A stretch of DNA of 64,000 bases from a virus. The notes beneath the pieces were generated by a model, which saw only the letters and a program-made list of their open reading frames with translations, was not told where the DNA came from and made no database searches. The translations under genes were made by a program, and so were the position numbers. Below, piece after piece: positions 7,162-14,629 of this stretch (the first letter of the stretch is position 1; the number at the start of each line of letters is the position of its first letter). The stretch covers positions 1-64,000 of the IMG/VR virus record IMGVR_UViG_3300021406_000012. One strand, 5' to 3'.

Positions 7162-7890
7162 TTACACCCTGCGGACCTCTGCTAAGTCATTGATATTTGA
7201 ATTTTGCGGCAAGTCGGATGTCGGCTTATCGCTGGAATATCCGAAACGCATCTCGAAGAACGCTTGCGATTCCAGTAACTTACGGTGCGTGCGCCTTTGG
7301 CGAGCGAGTTCATAGCGGAAAGCTTGCCGAGTGAGGGGGAAAAGTAGCGGCCCTATCACGACCGGCATCTGCCAACGCTCTCGCACGCAAGGCGCTCGCC
7401 AGCGCTTTGCCCCGCGCAGCCAGTGCCGCCATTGCGACTCGATCACGCATGGTTTGCGCCAGACCGGCCGGACAGAAACGATTGGCTGGAATCTGCGTCC
7501 GTGACCCAATGTCGCCAGATAGGCGACAGCGCTCCACCTGACCCGCTCGCGAGCAATCAATCGCGCATGCGCCAGCGGCTCGATGCTGTCGGCAAGGCCT
7601 CGACCAAGCTCTCGCAACTCAGCCGGCGACCATGGCGTCGAATCGAGGACATGGCGCCACCGCGAGATCAGCGCCCGGTTCACATAGGCCGCTCGCGCCT
7701 CGAAGTCGTATGGATGCCGGTCGCCAGCGATCCCGTTGCACTCGCCGCAGGAAGGCAGCAGCCAACCGCGCACGCGATCCACCGCGTAAGGCGGGAAATG
7801 ATCCCAACAGGTGGCGCGCTCGCCGCAATAGACGCATCGCTCGCCGATCACTCGGATGCGCTCGCCCACCTCGTTTTGCCGGTTTGCCAT
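7162..7890 (-). CDS. HNH-like endonuclease
   Basis: 242 residues. The N-terminal 60 residues hold CVYCGERATCWDHFPPYAV followed by CGECN, the CxxC-DH-CxxC pattern of HNH/zinc-finger nucleases. The long basic, Arg/Trp-rich remainder has no motif I recognise and could bind DNA. An exact operator palindrome sits only 3 nt upstream of the ATG, so expression is probably repressed tightly. The ribosome site is weak (AAGG next to the ATG). It stands alone between the early run and the non-coding region. Confidence 0.75.
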   Translation of the reverse strand: MANRQNEVGERIRVIGERCVYCGERATCWDHFPPYAVDRVRGWLLPSCGECNGIAGDRHPYDFEARAAYVNRALISRWRHVLDSTPWSPAELRELGRGLADSIEPLAHARLIARERVRWSAVAYLATLGHGRRFQPIVSVRPVWRKPCVIESQWRHWLRGAKRWRAPCVRERWQMPVVIGPLLFPLTRQAFRYELARQRRTHRKLLESQAFFEMRFGYSSDKPTSDLPQNSNINDLAEVRRV

Positions 7891-7892
7891 CC

Positions 7893-7925
7893 TTGCAGAT
7901 CATGCAAACAAGCCGCAACAGTCAA
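7893..7925 (-). promoter_or_regulatory. Operator and probable promoter of the HNH gene
   Basis: TTGCAGATCATGCAA (7893-7907) is an exact TTGCA-N5-TGCAA copy directly upstream of ATG 7890. A TTGACT that could serve as -35 lies at 7920-7925 on the minus strand; with 16-17 nt spacing the -10 would fall inside the palindrome. Confidence 0.6.
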
Positions 7926-8683
7926 TCCCCCCCAAGACGCCTTCGCCAAGCCTCAGAGCCGGTCGCTGGCAGGCCTCGATCGCACCGAAACGGCTCATTG
8001 CCCCAAAACCGTCAAGCCCCAGGCCTCGCCCAAGCCAATGAGATGCCAGGGTTATAAAAAGTGATTTGCGCCACGACACTGTTTTGGCACTGTCCCCGCG
8101 CCTCCCCTCGCGCGCGCGCGGTCGCCTACTTTCCACCGCCTGAAGCCTTGGGGACGGAGCAGGCGTCCCAAAGGGCGCCGTCCGCGAGGTCCACACACAC
8201 CATGCAGACGTCTCAGCACTCCATCCACGCGCGCGTACCCGCGAACAATGGCCCTCTTTGTCCCCAAAATGTCCCCTTCCTCCGCTCGGGACAAGCCGCT
8301 CCGCTCGCTCTCTTCGTTCGCGCTTGTCCCTCCCTACGGAATACCGTCGACAACGCTCCAAAAGGCAGCGGCCAGTGATCAGCCGCTCGATCCATTCCTC
8401 GCTGGTTCCCTCTCCGGAAGCGAAGATTGATTGTCGGCGCGCGGCGCGCTGGCGTCCCTCGAAGCGTCTCGCTTTTCAACCTATGAGGATATTCAACCGT
8501 GCCCACAACCGCTCTGAAGTGGCTTGTTGATTGGAGGCGACGACAGTTCCGCCTTCGCGTCATTCGCGCGCGGAAAGCCCAGCAATTGCGGGCGTCTCCG
8601 AGGATCGCTGTGCTTGTATCTCCGGATTGTGAGACACGCGTCAAATGCATGGCCAAATGCGTGTTAGATCAATAGGTTAGCGT
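7908..8683. other. Non-coding region between early and late genes
   Basis: Open frames here are on both strands, lack ribosome sites and read as low-complexity shadows, so I call no gene. The stretch contains further TGTCC/GGACA copies, an alternating GC run near 8110-8120, a 9-bp inverted repeat (8288-8330) and two CAAATGC copies 12 nt apart (8642-8660) that run into the GTGCC array. Confidence 0.5.
8288..8330. repeat. Inverted repeat GGGACAAGC / GCTTGTCCC
   Basis: Perfect 9-bp arms (8288-8296, 8322-8330) with a 25-nt spacer. GGGACAAGC also occurs near 6933 in the other TGTCCC-rich stretch, so the arms may be protein-binding sites rather than a hairpin. Confidence 0.6.
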
Positions 8684-8734
8684 GTGCCATATCAGTGCCA
8701 GCGGCTGTGCCGATATAGTGCCGTAAATGGTGCC
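8684..8734. repeat. Five phased GTGCC repeats
   Basis: GTGCC occurs at 8684, 8695, 8707, 8718 and 8730, so spacing alternates 11, 12, 11, 12 nt, about one helical turn. A 3-nt longer match (GTGCCATATCA / GTGCCGATATA) links copies. The array lies about 400 bp upstream of the small terminase gene. Phased short repeats near terS are a typical form of packaging-start or initiator site. Confidence 0.7.
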
Positions 8735-8837
8735 AGGAGGGTGGGGGGGGAGACCCTGTTCGCTTCAGTTTAAGCTTAAGGCCCGAGTAAAAAATATGGT
8801 GGTTTGGCTGTGGGTTCATCTTAAGTGATGTGTGTAT

Positions 8838-8875
8838 TGTCCATTTGGACAGAAAGGACGGAATGGACAGAAAGG
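8838..8875. repeat. Palindrome and direct repeats before the packaging operon
   Basis: TGTCCA-TT-TGGACA (8838-8851) is a perfect palindrome. TGGACAGAAAGG occurs at 8846-8857 and again at 8864-8875, 18 nt apart. The surrounding DNA is AT-richer than the rest of the window. This may be the operator or promoter zone for the rightward packaging genes. Confidence 0.6.
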
Positions 8876-8927
8876 CGAGTTTTTGGGATATTGCGTTAGA
8901 GTGTTTGTGTGGCTTACAGTTGGTTTT

Positions 8928-9137
8928 ATGACAATGACCGAGGCAGAGGCGATAGTTGCTAGAGTGCCAGCGATTGAGTTGGCTGAGTTAGGGCTGATAG
9001 CGGAGAGATGGCCTATAGAGGATATAAGTCCGAAGCGCGTATTGGAGCTTGCGGAGCAGATGCGCCCATCGGAATTATTGGCGTGGCTTGAGGAGGGTCG
9101 ACGGAAGGTCGGTCGACAGCGCCGGCCGCGAGGGTGA
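8928..9137 (+). CDS. Small helical protein upstream of terminase
   Basis: 69 residues from ATG 8928 (MTMTEAEAIVARVPAIELAE). It is mostly helical with a short basic tail (EEGRRKVGRQRRPRG) that could touch DNA. I prefer this start to the longer frame because the upstream part reads across the repeats at 8838-8875. It ends 3 nt before terS. Function unknown; a packaging accessory role would fit the position. Confidence 0.6.
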   Translation: MTMTEAEAIVARVPAIELAELGLIAERWPIEDISPKRVLELAEQMRPSELLAWLEEGRRKVGRQRRPRG

Positions 9138-9140
9138 GTT

Positions 9141-9725
9141 ATGGCAGGGGACACGGGGAAGGGACCGAGGGCGCGCTCGAAGAAGGATCGGAGCGCGGAC
9201 GAGATTGCGGAGGCTGCGAAGGGGGCACGGGAGCTTGAGGAAGCGATTGAGCGGATGTCGGCGAATGGACTGACGCCGCAGGAGATCAGTTTGCTGACTG
9301 GGTTGCGACCGGACCGGCTTTATCGGCGTTACAAGGATTGTATGCTCAAGGGGGGTGCGCGGCGGACCAACGAGGTTGCGGAGGCGGCGTTCAACATGGC
9401 GGTAGGGGGGCCTGACCGGAACTGGCGTCAGGCTGATGCGTCGATGAACAAATTTTGGCTTGAGCGGCGGGGTGGGCCGATTTGGGCGCCACCGAAGCCG
9501 GACGATGAGCGCGGTCCGGACTTGTCACGGCTGAGTGTTCCGCAGCTAATTGAACTTGAGAGGGCGTTGCGGCCCTTGGCCAGGAACCCGGTTTTGATTG
9601 ATGCCGAGGTCGAACCTACCGAGCCACGAGGCGATCGTGGCCGAGTTGATGAGACGGGAACTGGGGATCAGCTCGATGGAGGCGTCGGCGAGCGTGTCGA
9701 CGGTTCGGGAGCGGTGCCGGAATAG
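9141..9725 (+). CDS. terS: Terminase small subunit
   Basis: 194 residues. Residues about 39-68 (MSANGLTPQEISLLTGLRPD then RLYRRYKDCM) form a helix-turn-helix, followed by a helical core with a FWLERRGG motif seen in small terminase subunits that choose the DNA to package. It stands directly before terL, as usual. The acidic, Gly-rich C-terminus overlaps the first 125 bp of terL in another frame. The phased GTGCC array upstream is a possible binding site. Confidence 0.8.
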   Translation: MAGDTGKGPRARSKKDRSADEIAEAAKGARELEEAIERMSANGLTPQEISLLTGLRPDRLYRRYKDCMLKGGARRTNEVAEAAFNMAVGGPDRNWRQADASMNKFWLERRGGPIWAPPKPDDERGPDLSRLSVPQLIELERALRPLARNPVLIDAEVEPTEPRGDRGRVDETGTGDQLDGGVGERVDGSGAVPE

Positions 9726-11259
9726 TTTGGTGAATTTCGTGGAGGAGGCGTGGCCGATCTTGGAGCCGCGCATGCCGTTTGTGAAGGGACCGCTGGTCGA
9801 GGCGATTTGCGAGCACCTCGAAGCGGTGACGGCGGGGATGATCACGCGGTTGCTGATCAATGTTCCGCCTGGGAGCGCGAAGAGCCTGCTTGTGTCGGTG
9901 CTGTGGCCGGCGTGGGAGTGGGGGCCCCGGGGTCTGACCAGCTATCGGTACATCAGTTCGAGCTTTGCGGAGAGCGCGTGCGTTCGCGATGTGCGGAAGA
10001 TGCGGCTCCTCGTCACCAGCGATTGGTATGTTCGGCATTGGCCGCACGTTGAGCTGACCCGGGGCGGCGAATTAAGTTTTGAGAACACATTGACCGGGAC
10101 GCGGGACGGGGTTGCGTTCAGCTCGCTGACCTCGCGGCGCGGCGATCGGCTGATCCTCGACGACCCGCACAGTGTTGAGAAGGCGGAAAGCCCGAACGAC
10201 CGGGAGAAGGCGACGCGGCGGTTTCGGGAGAGCGCGGTGAATCGTCTGAACGATCAGGCGAAGAGCGCGATCGTTGTGGTGATGCAACGGCTGCACGAGG
10301 CGGACATCAGCGGGGTCATCCAGGAGTTTATGCCCGACTACGTCCAGCTGGTGCTGCCGATGGAGTACGAGAGCGGGCGCCATTGCGAGACGGAGATCGG
10401 TTTTTCGGATTGGCGGCGGAGCGAGGGCGAGCTGCTCTTTCCGCAGCGCTGGGGGCGCCAGGAGGTTGAGAACCTCAAACGCGACATGGACAAATGGGCT
10501 TACGCCGGCCAGTACCAGCAAAGGCCCGCGCCGCGAGGGGGCGGGCTGTTCCCCTACACCGGCTGGGAGCTTTGGCATCGCGGGGTTGCGCTGACCTATG
10601 GGCGCAACGAGTCGCAATATCCGGACTTCGACATGATCGTGGGCTCGCTGGATTCGGCCTACGGGACGAAGCAGGAGAACGACTATTCGGCGTTCATCGT
10701 TTTAGGGATTTGGACCAACCATTTCGGGGTTCAACAGGCCATGCTGATGGCTTGCTGGCAAAAGCGGCTGGCGTTGAACGAGCTGGTCGAGGAAGTGATC
10801 AAGAAGTGCCGCACATTGAAGGTCGATCGGCTGCTGATCGAGCTGAAGGCGAGCGGGATCTCGGTGGCGCAGGAAATTCAGCGGCTGACGCGGGACGAGG
10901 AGTTCGCGATCCAGCGGATCGATCCGGGCAACATGGACAAGGTGAGTCGGGGGCACGCGCTGTCGCATCTGTGGGGCGAGGAGCAGGCCGACGGCTCGTT
11001 TCGCAAGGGGGTGGTTTGGGCGCCTGGGCAGACCCAGCCGAACGGGGCGGTTTGGCCTCGCGACTGGGCTGAGCTGTGCATGTCGCAGTGCGCGTCGTTT
11101 CCGAAGGGGAAGCACGACGACATCGTGGATGCGCTGTGTCAGGCGCTGAAGTTTTGCCGGGAGCGCGGGTTGCTGAAGAAGTCGGCCGAGGTCCAGGCCG
11201 AGGAGTACGCGGAGCTGCTACAGTCGCCTTTGCCGCCTATGCCGTTGTACCCGGTCTGA
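9601..11259 (+). CDS. terL: Terminase large subunit (ATPase-nuclease)
   Basis: 552 residues. The packaging motor shows Walker A NVPPGSAKSLL (about 87-97), Walker B RLILDDP (about 183-189) and an RNase H-like nuclease with GSLDSAYGTK and HDDIVDAL. Together these identify a phage terminase that pumps DNA into the prohead and cuts it. Start: TTG 9598 or ATG 9601 are both possible, as is MEASASV at 9676; all overlap terS. I use ATG 9601 because LPSHEAIVAELMRREL looks like genuine protein. Confidence 0.95.
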   Translation: MPRSNLPSHEAIVAELMRRELGISSMEASASVSTVRERCRNSLVNFVEEAWPILEPRMPFVKGPLVEAICEHLEAVTAGMITRLLINVPPGSAKSLLVSVLWPAWEWGPRGLTSYRYISSSFAESACVRDVRKMRLLVTSDWYVRHWPHVELTRGGELSFENTLTGTRDGVAFSSLTSRRGDRLILDDPHSVEKAESPNDREKATRRFRESAVNRLNDQAKSAIVVVMQRLHEADISGVIQEFMPDYVQLVLPMEYESGRHCETEIGFSDWRRSEGELLFPQRWGRQEVENLKRDMDKWAYAGQYQQRPAPRGGGLFPYTGWELWHRGVALTYGRNESQYPDFDMIVGSLDSAYGTKQENDYSAFIVLGIWTNHFGVQQAMLMACWQKRLALNELVEEVIKKCRTLKVDRLLIELKASGISVAQEIQRLTRDEEFAIQRIDPGNMDKVSRGHALSHLWGEEQADGSFRKGVVWAPGQTQPNGAVWPRDWAELCMSQCASFPKGKHDDIVDALCQALKFCRERGLLKKSAEVQAEEYAELLQSPLPPMPLYPV

Positions 11260-11284
11260 AGGTCCGCCGCCCCAGCACTGAATC

Positions 11285-11343
11285 ACTGGGCATCAAGAGT
11301 TCATTGGCCGAGACGGCGGACCGACAATTTGCACCAACTGCAA
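11285..11343 (+). promoter_or_regulatory. Composite element A: ACTGGGCATCA plus operator
   Basis: ACTGGGCATCA (11285-11295), then TTCATTGGCCG, then the exact operator TTGCACCAACTGCAA (11329-11343). The same order recurs at 24863-24909 and 31499-31550. A GGAGTCAAGAG ribosome site and the start of the 11358 gene follow the operator directly, so the element probably controls that gene. Confidence 0.6.
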
Positions 11344-11357
11344 GACGGAGTCAAGAG

Positions 11358-11627
11358 ATGGGTAAAGGCTGGCGCGTCCTCTCCGATCCGCGCGAGGTCG
11401 TCCCCGTTGATGATCTGATGACGCACGGGGGCGGCCTCGATTGCCTCTGCAAGCCGCGCCTGGACGGCGCCGTGATCGTCCACCATGCTTTCGATCAGCG
11501 GGAGGACAATGAACGTGGGGCTCTGGGCGCTGATCCGGATGGGGTGGCAGAGGCGCCAGCGGCGGCTCGACATGGAGGTGCTTTGGCCGGCCTGCCTGGA
11601 GGTGTCGCCGGATCTCGATCGCGCTAA
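11358..11627 (+). CDS. Small conserved phage-type protein
   Basis: 89 residues. The N-terminal 55 residues (GKGWRVLSDPREVVPVDDL, then CLCKPR, then VIVHHAFDQRE) follow a pattern I associate with a widespread small protein of prophages: a Pro-Val-Asn/Asp-Asp-Leu start, CxC-type pair and a VxHxxxDxRE end. Function unknown. The remaining Ala/Gly-rich tail overlaps the next gene in another frame and may not be important. The start follows GGAGTCAAGAG, a relative of the GGAGTCGA leader, right after an operator. Confidence 0.65.
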   Translation: MGKGWRVLSDPREVVPVDDLMTHGGGLDCLCKPRLDGAVIVHHAFDQREDNERGALGADPDGVAEAPAAARHGGALAGLPGGVAGSRSR

Positions 11628-11727
11628 GGCGGTGTTTGCGGCGCACTGTCTCCACGACCCGGCCTGGACGTCGTTGGGCGAGGACGCGCTGTTCGCGTTC
11701 ATTGATCAGCTGGAGGCGTATGACTAG
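11509..11727 (+). CDS. Small phage protein overlapping the previous gene
   Basis: 72 residues from ATG 11509, four nt after GGAGG. The sequence MEVLWPACLEVSPDLDRAKA followed by FAAHCLHDPAW is a helical unit I have seen in small prophage proteins of unknown function. It overlaps the 11358 gene by 119 nt in a different frame; its ribosome site and codon pattern favour real translation. Confidence 0.65.
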   Translation: MNVGLWALIRMGWQRRQRRLDMEVLWPACLEVSPDLDRAKAVFAAHCLHDPAWTSLGEDALFAFIDQLEAYD

Positions 11728-11990
11728 AGCGGATCGATATCGATGCTGTTCGCCTGCATGAGCCAGATGTCGATCTTCTGGCGGTCGTCCAGCTCGTCGA
11801 CCATGCGGCGCAGTCGTTCGAGCACGCGCGCCTCGGCGCCTGGAGCGGCCTGCCAGGGTCCGTCGATCCACTGGCGAAGGTAGGCCCTGATCGCGGCGAT
11901 CTCGGCCGGCGTCAGTTCGTCCCGCTGGAGGTAGGCCTCGATTGCGGGCTTGAGGACGCCGCTCGTCTCGAACATCCAGTAACCCGGCAT
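11724..11990 (-). CDS. Hypothetical protein, leftward accessory gene
   Basis: 88 residues, MPGYWMFETSGVLKPAIEAY onward, helical (LTPAEIAAIRAYLRQWIDGPW). The start overlaps the stop of the gene at 11990-12844 (TGATG), so the two form an operon. It ends 4 nt inside the converging 11509 gene. No family recognised. Confidence 0.65.
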   Translation of the reverse strand: MPGYWMFETSGVLKPAIEAYLQRDELTPAEIAAIRAYLRQWIDGPWQAAPGAEARVLERLRRMVDELDDRQKIDIWLMQANSIDIDPL

Positions 11991-12844
11991 CACGGGTGCC
12001 GCTTTGGCTTTGGTCGGAGATCCATTTCGCTGAGCGGGACGTCATAGCCGTGGGCGATGAACCACATCGCCAGACCCGACCGGAGGACCGCCTGCATCGT
12101 CATGCGCTGGTCGAAGGCAGCCTGCCGCAAGGCCTCGTGGATCTGATCCTTGATGAGGAAAACGATCTCACGCATGCGCTCGCGGTCGCGCCGGTCGAGT
12201 GTGACGCCGACCTCGCTGACCGCTTCCTCGTGCGCTGCCATAAGCGCCACGATGGTTTTGTGTTCTCTCTCCGCCGCTGCGGCTTCCGCTGCGGCTTTGG
12301 CTTTTTGTTCCGCAGTCCGCTGGGCGTCTTCCTCTCGCCAACGCTTGTTGCGTTGCTCCTGCTGCTTCAGTTCCTCTTGTCCCTCCGGGGACGCCGCCCA
12401 TCGCTCCCGCTGCAAGCGCTCGTAGGCGAACATGATGGAGTAGATCGACCCATGGTCTTCCACATTGCGCTCGAAGAAATCGGCAGGAAGAGAGGCGACG
12501 CGGAGCGCTTCGCGCATGGCGCTGTCTGACATTTCATCTACGGCGGCGACGCCTTGGAATACTGACCTGATCTTGCGGTAGCGCGCGGTGAGGGTCTCGC
12601 AGTCGGAACAGTCGATTTCGTTCAGCAGCTCGCCGATTCGTCGCCATGCGCGAAGCTTGATCTGGAGGAATTTCCTGACGCTTTCGTCGTCTTTGATCTG
12701 CTTGTGGTAGGCGGCGATTGCGGCGGCTTGCTCGGCGATCGCCTTGCAGTCATCGAGTGAGTGGCAGGCTGCGATCGCCGTCTGCATCCTCTCGTAGAGC
12801 CGAGCTGCTTTGGGGCTTTCGTCGATAAGGGCGAGTTCGTTCAT
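11990..12844 (-). CDS. Helical accessory protein, possible DNA-binding C-terminus
   Basis: 284 residues. The N-terminal 80 residues (ARLYERMQTAIAACHSLDDC, AIAEQAAAIAAYHKQIKDDE, LRAWRRIGELL) follow a helical pattern seen in proteins linked to ParB-like or methyltransferase modules of mobile elements. The middle is a long charged Ala/Glu/Lys coiled coil. The end (QRMTMQAVLRSGLAMWF) looks like a ribbon-helix-helix-type segment. Function is not known; a regulatory or partition-like role would be a guess. Start ATG 12844 follows GGGAGAAAGGC, with an operator 41 nt upstream. Confidence 0.7.
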   Translation of the reverse strand: MNELALIDESPKAARLYERMQTAIAACHSLDDCKAIAEQAAAIAAYHKQIKDDESVRKFLQIKLRAWRRIGELLNEIDCSDCETLTARYRKIRSVFQGVAAVDEMSDSAMREALRVASLPADFFERNVEDHGSIYSIMFAYERLQRERWAASPEGQEELKQQEQRNKRWREEDAQRTAEQKAKAAAEAAAAEREHKTIVALMAAHEEAVSEVGVTLDRRDRERMREIVFLIKDQIHEALRQAAFDQRMTMQAVLRSGLAMWFIAHGYDVPLSEMDLRPKPKRHP

Positions 12845-12884
12845 GCCTTTCTCCCGGTCTTAAAGCCGCCAGCTTGACCCAATC

Positions 12885-12899
12885 TTGCAGTTCGTGCAA
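12885..12899. promoter_or_regulatory. Operator between divergent genes
   Basis: TTGCAGTTCGTGCAA is an exact TTGCA-N5-TGCAA copy in the 102-bp gap between the leftward 12844 and rightward 12947 genes. TTGACC at 12874-12879 may be a rightward -35. One bound repressor could silence both directions. Confidence 0.65.
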
Positions 12900-12946
12900 A
12901 TTGTCGCGTTGGCGACTGTTTTGCTGGTCGCCGAAGAGTCGAACTC

Positions 12947-13666
12947 ATGTCGGCCCGGGCAAGCAATGGCGGTTCGCACACCGACGCGGAATGGCGCGCG
13001 CAGCTGCGGCGCCAGTTCCATCGCTGCAACAACCCTTACTGCATGTGCGATCTGCGGGCCGACGGCATCGTCGTCCACCGCGATCACTTCGTCCCGGTGA
13101 CCAGCGGCGGCAAAGACGACATCGCGAACATAAGGGCGATGTGTGCGCCCTGTAATTTGCGCAAAGGCGCGAAGGCGTGGCGCGTGTTCCTGGCCGAGGA
13201 GCGCGCCCGTCAAGATGGCCATTTCAAAGTTTGGTCTGCCCACCCCGTCTGGCCGATCGGCTCCGTCGTGCTGTTCACCGTTGGCCTGATCAAAGGCCTC
13301 GCATTCGGTCCGCTGGCGATTGTGTTCCTCGGCTTCGCCTGCTTGGCCTTATTCGGCCTTGGTTGGGTCTCCAGGCTGCTCAATGGTCTCTTAAGCCTCT
13401 GCCTCGTGCCGCTGATCAGGTGGGCGTTGCGCGGCCCCCACATCCAGCGCGTCGGCGTCGCGCTCGGCGCTTTGGTTATGGTGGTGCTGATGACCGGGGG
13501 AGACGCGCGGGTGAACGACACTGGCCATGGCATGCGCCCCAAGCCGAGGCTTGAGGCGGGGCCGATCGCGATTTGGCGCGCGCCCGCGCTGCCGGCGAAA
13601 ATACCGTGGCCGCCTAAGCGACCGTGGTATCTCGATCGACCATTCGGGACACGACCGACCGGGTGA
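12947..13666 (+). CDS. HNH endonuclease-like domain fused to membrane segments
   Basis: 239 residues. Residues about 20-70 carry an HNH site: CNNPYCMCDLR, then HRDHFVPVTSGGKDDIANIR and CAPCNLRKG. Residues about 98-185 contain three hydrophobic stretches (SVVLFTVGLIKGLAFGPLAI, LLNGLLSLCLVPLIRW, VGVALGALVMVVLM), so the protein is probably anchored in the inner membrane with a Pro-rich tail. A membrane-tethered nuclease is unusual and could act on incoming DNA. The ATG follows AGAGTCGAACTC, a variant of the shared leader. Its 3' end overlaps the converging recombinase gene by 53 bp. Confidence 0.75.
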   Translation: MSARASNGGSHTDAEWRAQLRRQFHRCNNPYCMCDLRADGIVVHRDHFVPVTSGGKDDIANIRAMCAPCNLRKGAKAWRVFLAEERARQDGHFKVWSAHPVWPIGSVVLFTVGLIKGLAFGPLAIVFLGFACLALFGLGWVSRLLNGLLSLCLVPLIRWALRGPHIQRVGVALGALVMVVLMTGGDARVNDTGHGMRPKPRLEAGPIAIWRAPALPAKIPWPPKRPWYLDRPFGTRPTG

Positions 13667-14279
13667 ACGGCGTGCCGGTCGAGCTGACATAGCCCAGGTT
13701 CGCCAGCGCCACCCGCACCCCGTTCAGCGACTTGCCAGACTGGCGCAGTTCGCGCGCCATCGCGACCATCGCCGGGTCCATTTCGGTCCAGCTCTTGCGC
13801 CCCTCGCATTTGCCGGTCGAGGCCTTCTTGCGCGCCCGCGCCGCCTTGAGCTTGGCGACGATCATCGCCTTGTCGAACTGACTAACGGCGCCCAGGATCT
13901 GCCGGATCAGGACCGCCGTCGGCGTGTCTTCGATGAAGCTCGACGGCGAATCGACGGCGATCAGCTCGACGCCCAAATCTTGGAGCCGCCGAAACCCGAT
14001 TTCTTGCACCATCAGATCGCGGGCGAACCGGCTGGCGTTCTCGACTAAGATCGTGCGAACGCCGTTGCTGGCGATGCGCTGGAGGAGGAGCCCGAAGCCC
14101 TCGCGCTCGTCCAGGGCGTCGGCGCCGCTCACCGCCGCGTCGTAATATTCGCCGACGATGTCGATGTCGTTGCGCGCCGCGAAGGCGCGGACGGCGCTCT
14201 CCTGGCGAGCGAGTGAGTCCTTGTCCTGGCCGACGTTGGTGGCGCTGGATGTACGGAAGTAGGCGACGGCGTGTTTCAT
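13614..14279 (-). CDS. Serine recombinase (resolvase/invertase family)
   Basis: 221 residues. The catalytic N-terminal domain shows the resolvase layout: AYFRTSSATNVGQDKDSLARQE with the catalytic Ser in the first strand-loop, ISVDAL-like VSGADALDEREGF, and VENASRFARD (the conserved Arg-rich motif). The long helix (LIRQILGAVSQFDKAMIVAK) and a C-terminal DNA-binding HTH follow. It could integrate or excise the phage or resolve dimers; its small size favours a resolvase. ATG 14279 follows CAGGAGTCTACC. No attachment site was found near it. Confidence 0.88.
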   Translation of the reverse strand: MKHAVAYFRTSSATNVGQDKDSLARQESAVRAFAARNDIDIVGEYYDAAVSGADALDEREGFGLLLQRIASNGVRTILVENASRFARDLMVQEIGFRRLQDLGVELIAVDSPSSFIEDTPTAVLIRQILGAVSQFDKAMIVAKLKAARARKKASTGKCEGRKSWTEMDPAMVAMARELRQSGKSLNGVRVALANLGYVSSTGTPFTRSVVSRMVDRDTTVA

Positions 14280-14328
14280 GGTAGACTCCTGTTGGGACCT
14301 CACGGTCCCTTCCTGTTGGCGATAGGTG

Positions 14329-14361
14329 GGCCGCCGCGCCTCCGCAGCGCGGCGGCCTTTT
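14329..14361 (+). terminator. Possible rightward terminator
   Basis: Arms GGCCGCCGCGC (14329-14339) and GCGCGGCGGCC (14347-14357) form a perfect 11-bp stem followed by TTTT. It lies in the leader of the leftward recombinase gene; on the plus strand it could stop transcription coming from the HNH gene. A second hairpin GGGACC/GGTCCC lies just beside it, flanked by two copies of CCAACAGGA on the minus strand. Confidence 0.45.
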
Positions 14362-14363
14362 CG

Positions 14364-14552
14364 TTAGGTCGTCCTGCGCACGCTGACGCGGATTTTGCCG
14401 TCGGCGAACCTCGACTTGCCGGACTTGTTGAGGAAGGCCTTGCGGCCGAGGATCTCGGCGAGGCTGCGAACGTCGATCTCGACATCGACGTCGAACTCGA
14501 CCAGCTCACCCTTGCGGGTGCGCCCTCGGATACCCTTTACAATCGTGTTCAT
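14364..14552 (-). CDS. Small basic protein
   Basis: 62 residues, MNTIVKGIRGRTRKGELVEF onward, with an acidic beta strand (DVDVEIDVRSLAEIL) and a basic end (SGKSRFADGKIRVSVRRTT). Unknown function. The start at 14552 follows GGAGTCGAAC and the promoter-hairpin leader described for early genes, so it belongs to the same regulated set although it sits in the late region. It is followed by the recombinase gene. Confidence 0.7.
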   Translation of the reverse strand: MNTIVKGIRGRTRKGELVEFDVDVEIDVRSLAEILGRKAFLNKSGKSRFADGKIRVSVRRTT

Positions 14553-14629
14553 GTTCGACTCCTTGATTCGGGCGGTAGGTCGCCCGTCCTTCATATAGCA
14601 CATACCGAGACAGGTTGCAAGATCTGCAA
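14553..14629 (-). promoter_or_regulatory. Promoter with operator over the -35, and hairpin leader
   Basis: Minus strand: -35 TTGCAA (14615-14620), 17 nt, -10 TATATG (14592-14597) with a TGTG extension. The exact operator TTGCAGATCTTGCAA (14615-14629) covers the -35. Downstream is a hairpin CGGGCG-ACCTAC-CGCCCG and then GGAGTCGA. This is the clearest case of operator and promoter overlap. Confidence 0.7.

Noticed and set aside
8061-8378. 105-residue open frame in the control region
   Set aside because: No ribosome site, low-complexity composition, and it overlaps inverted repeats and many TGTCC copies.
14280-14363. Possible fourth hammerhead (CGAAAA followed by an 11-bp stem) before the recombinase gene
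   Set aside because: The CTGATGA core and stem I are missing; the stem with TTTT on the plus strand is better read as a terminator.
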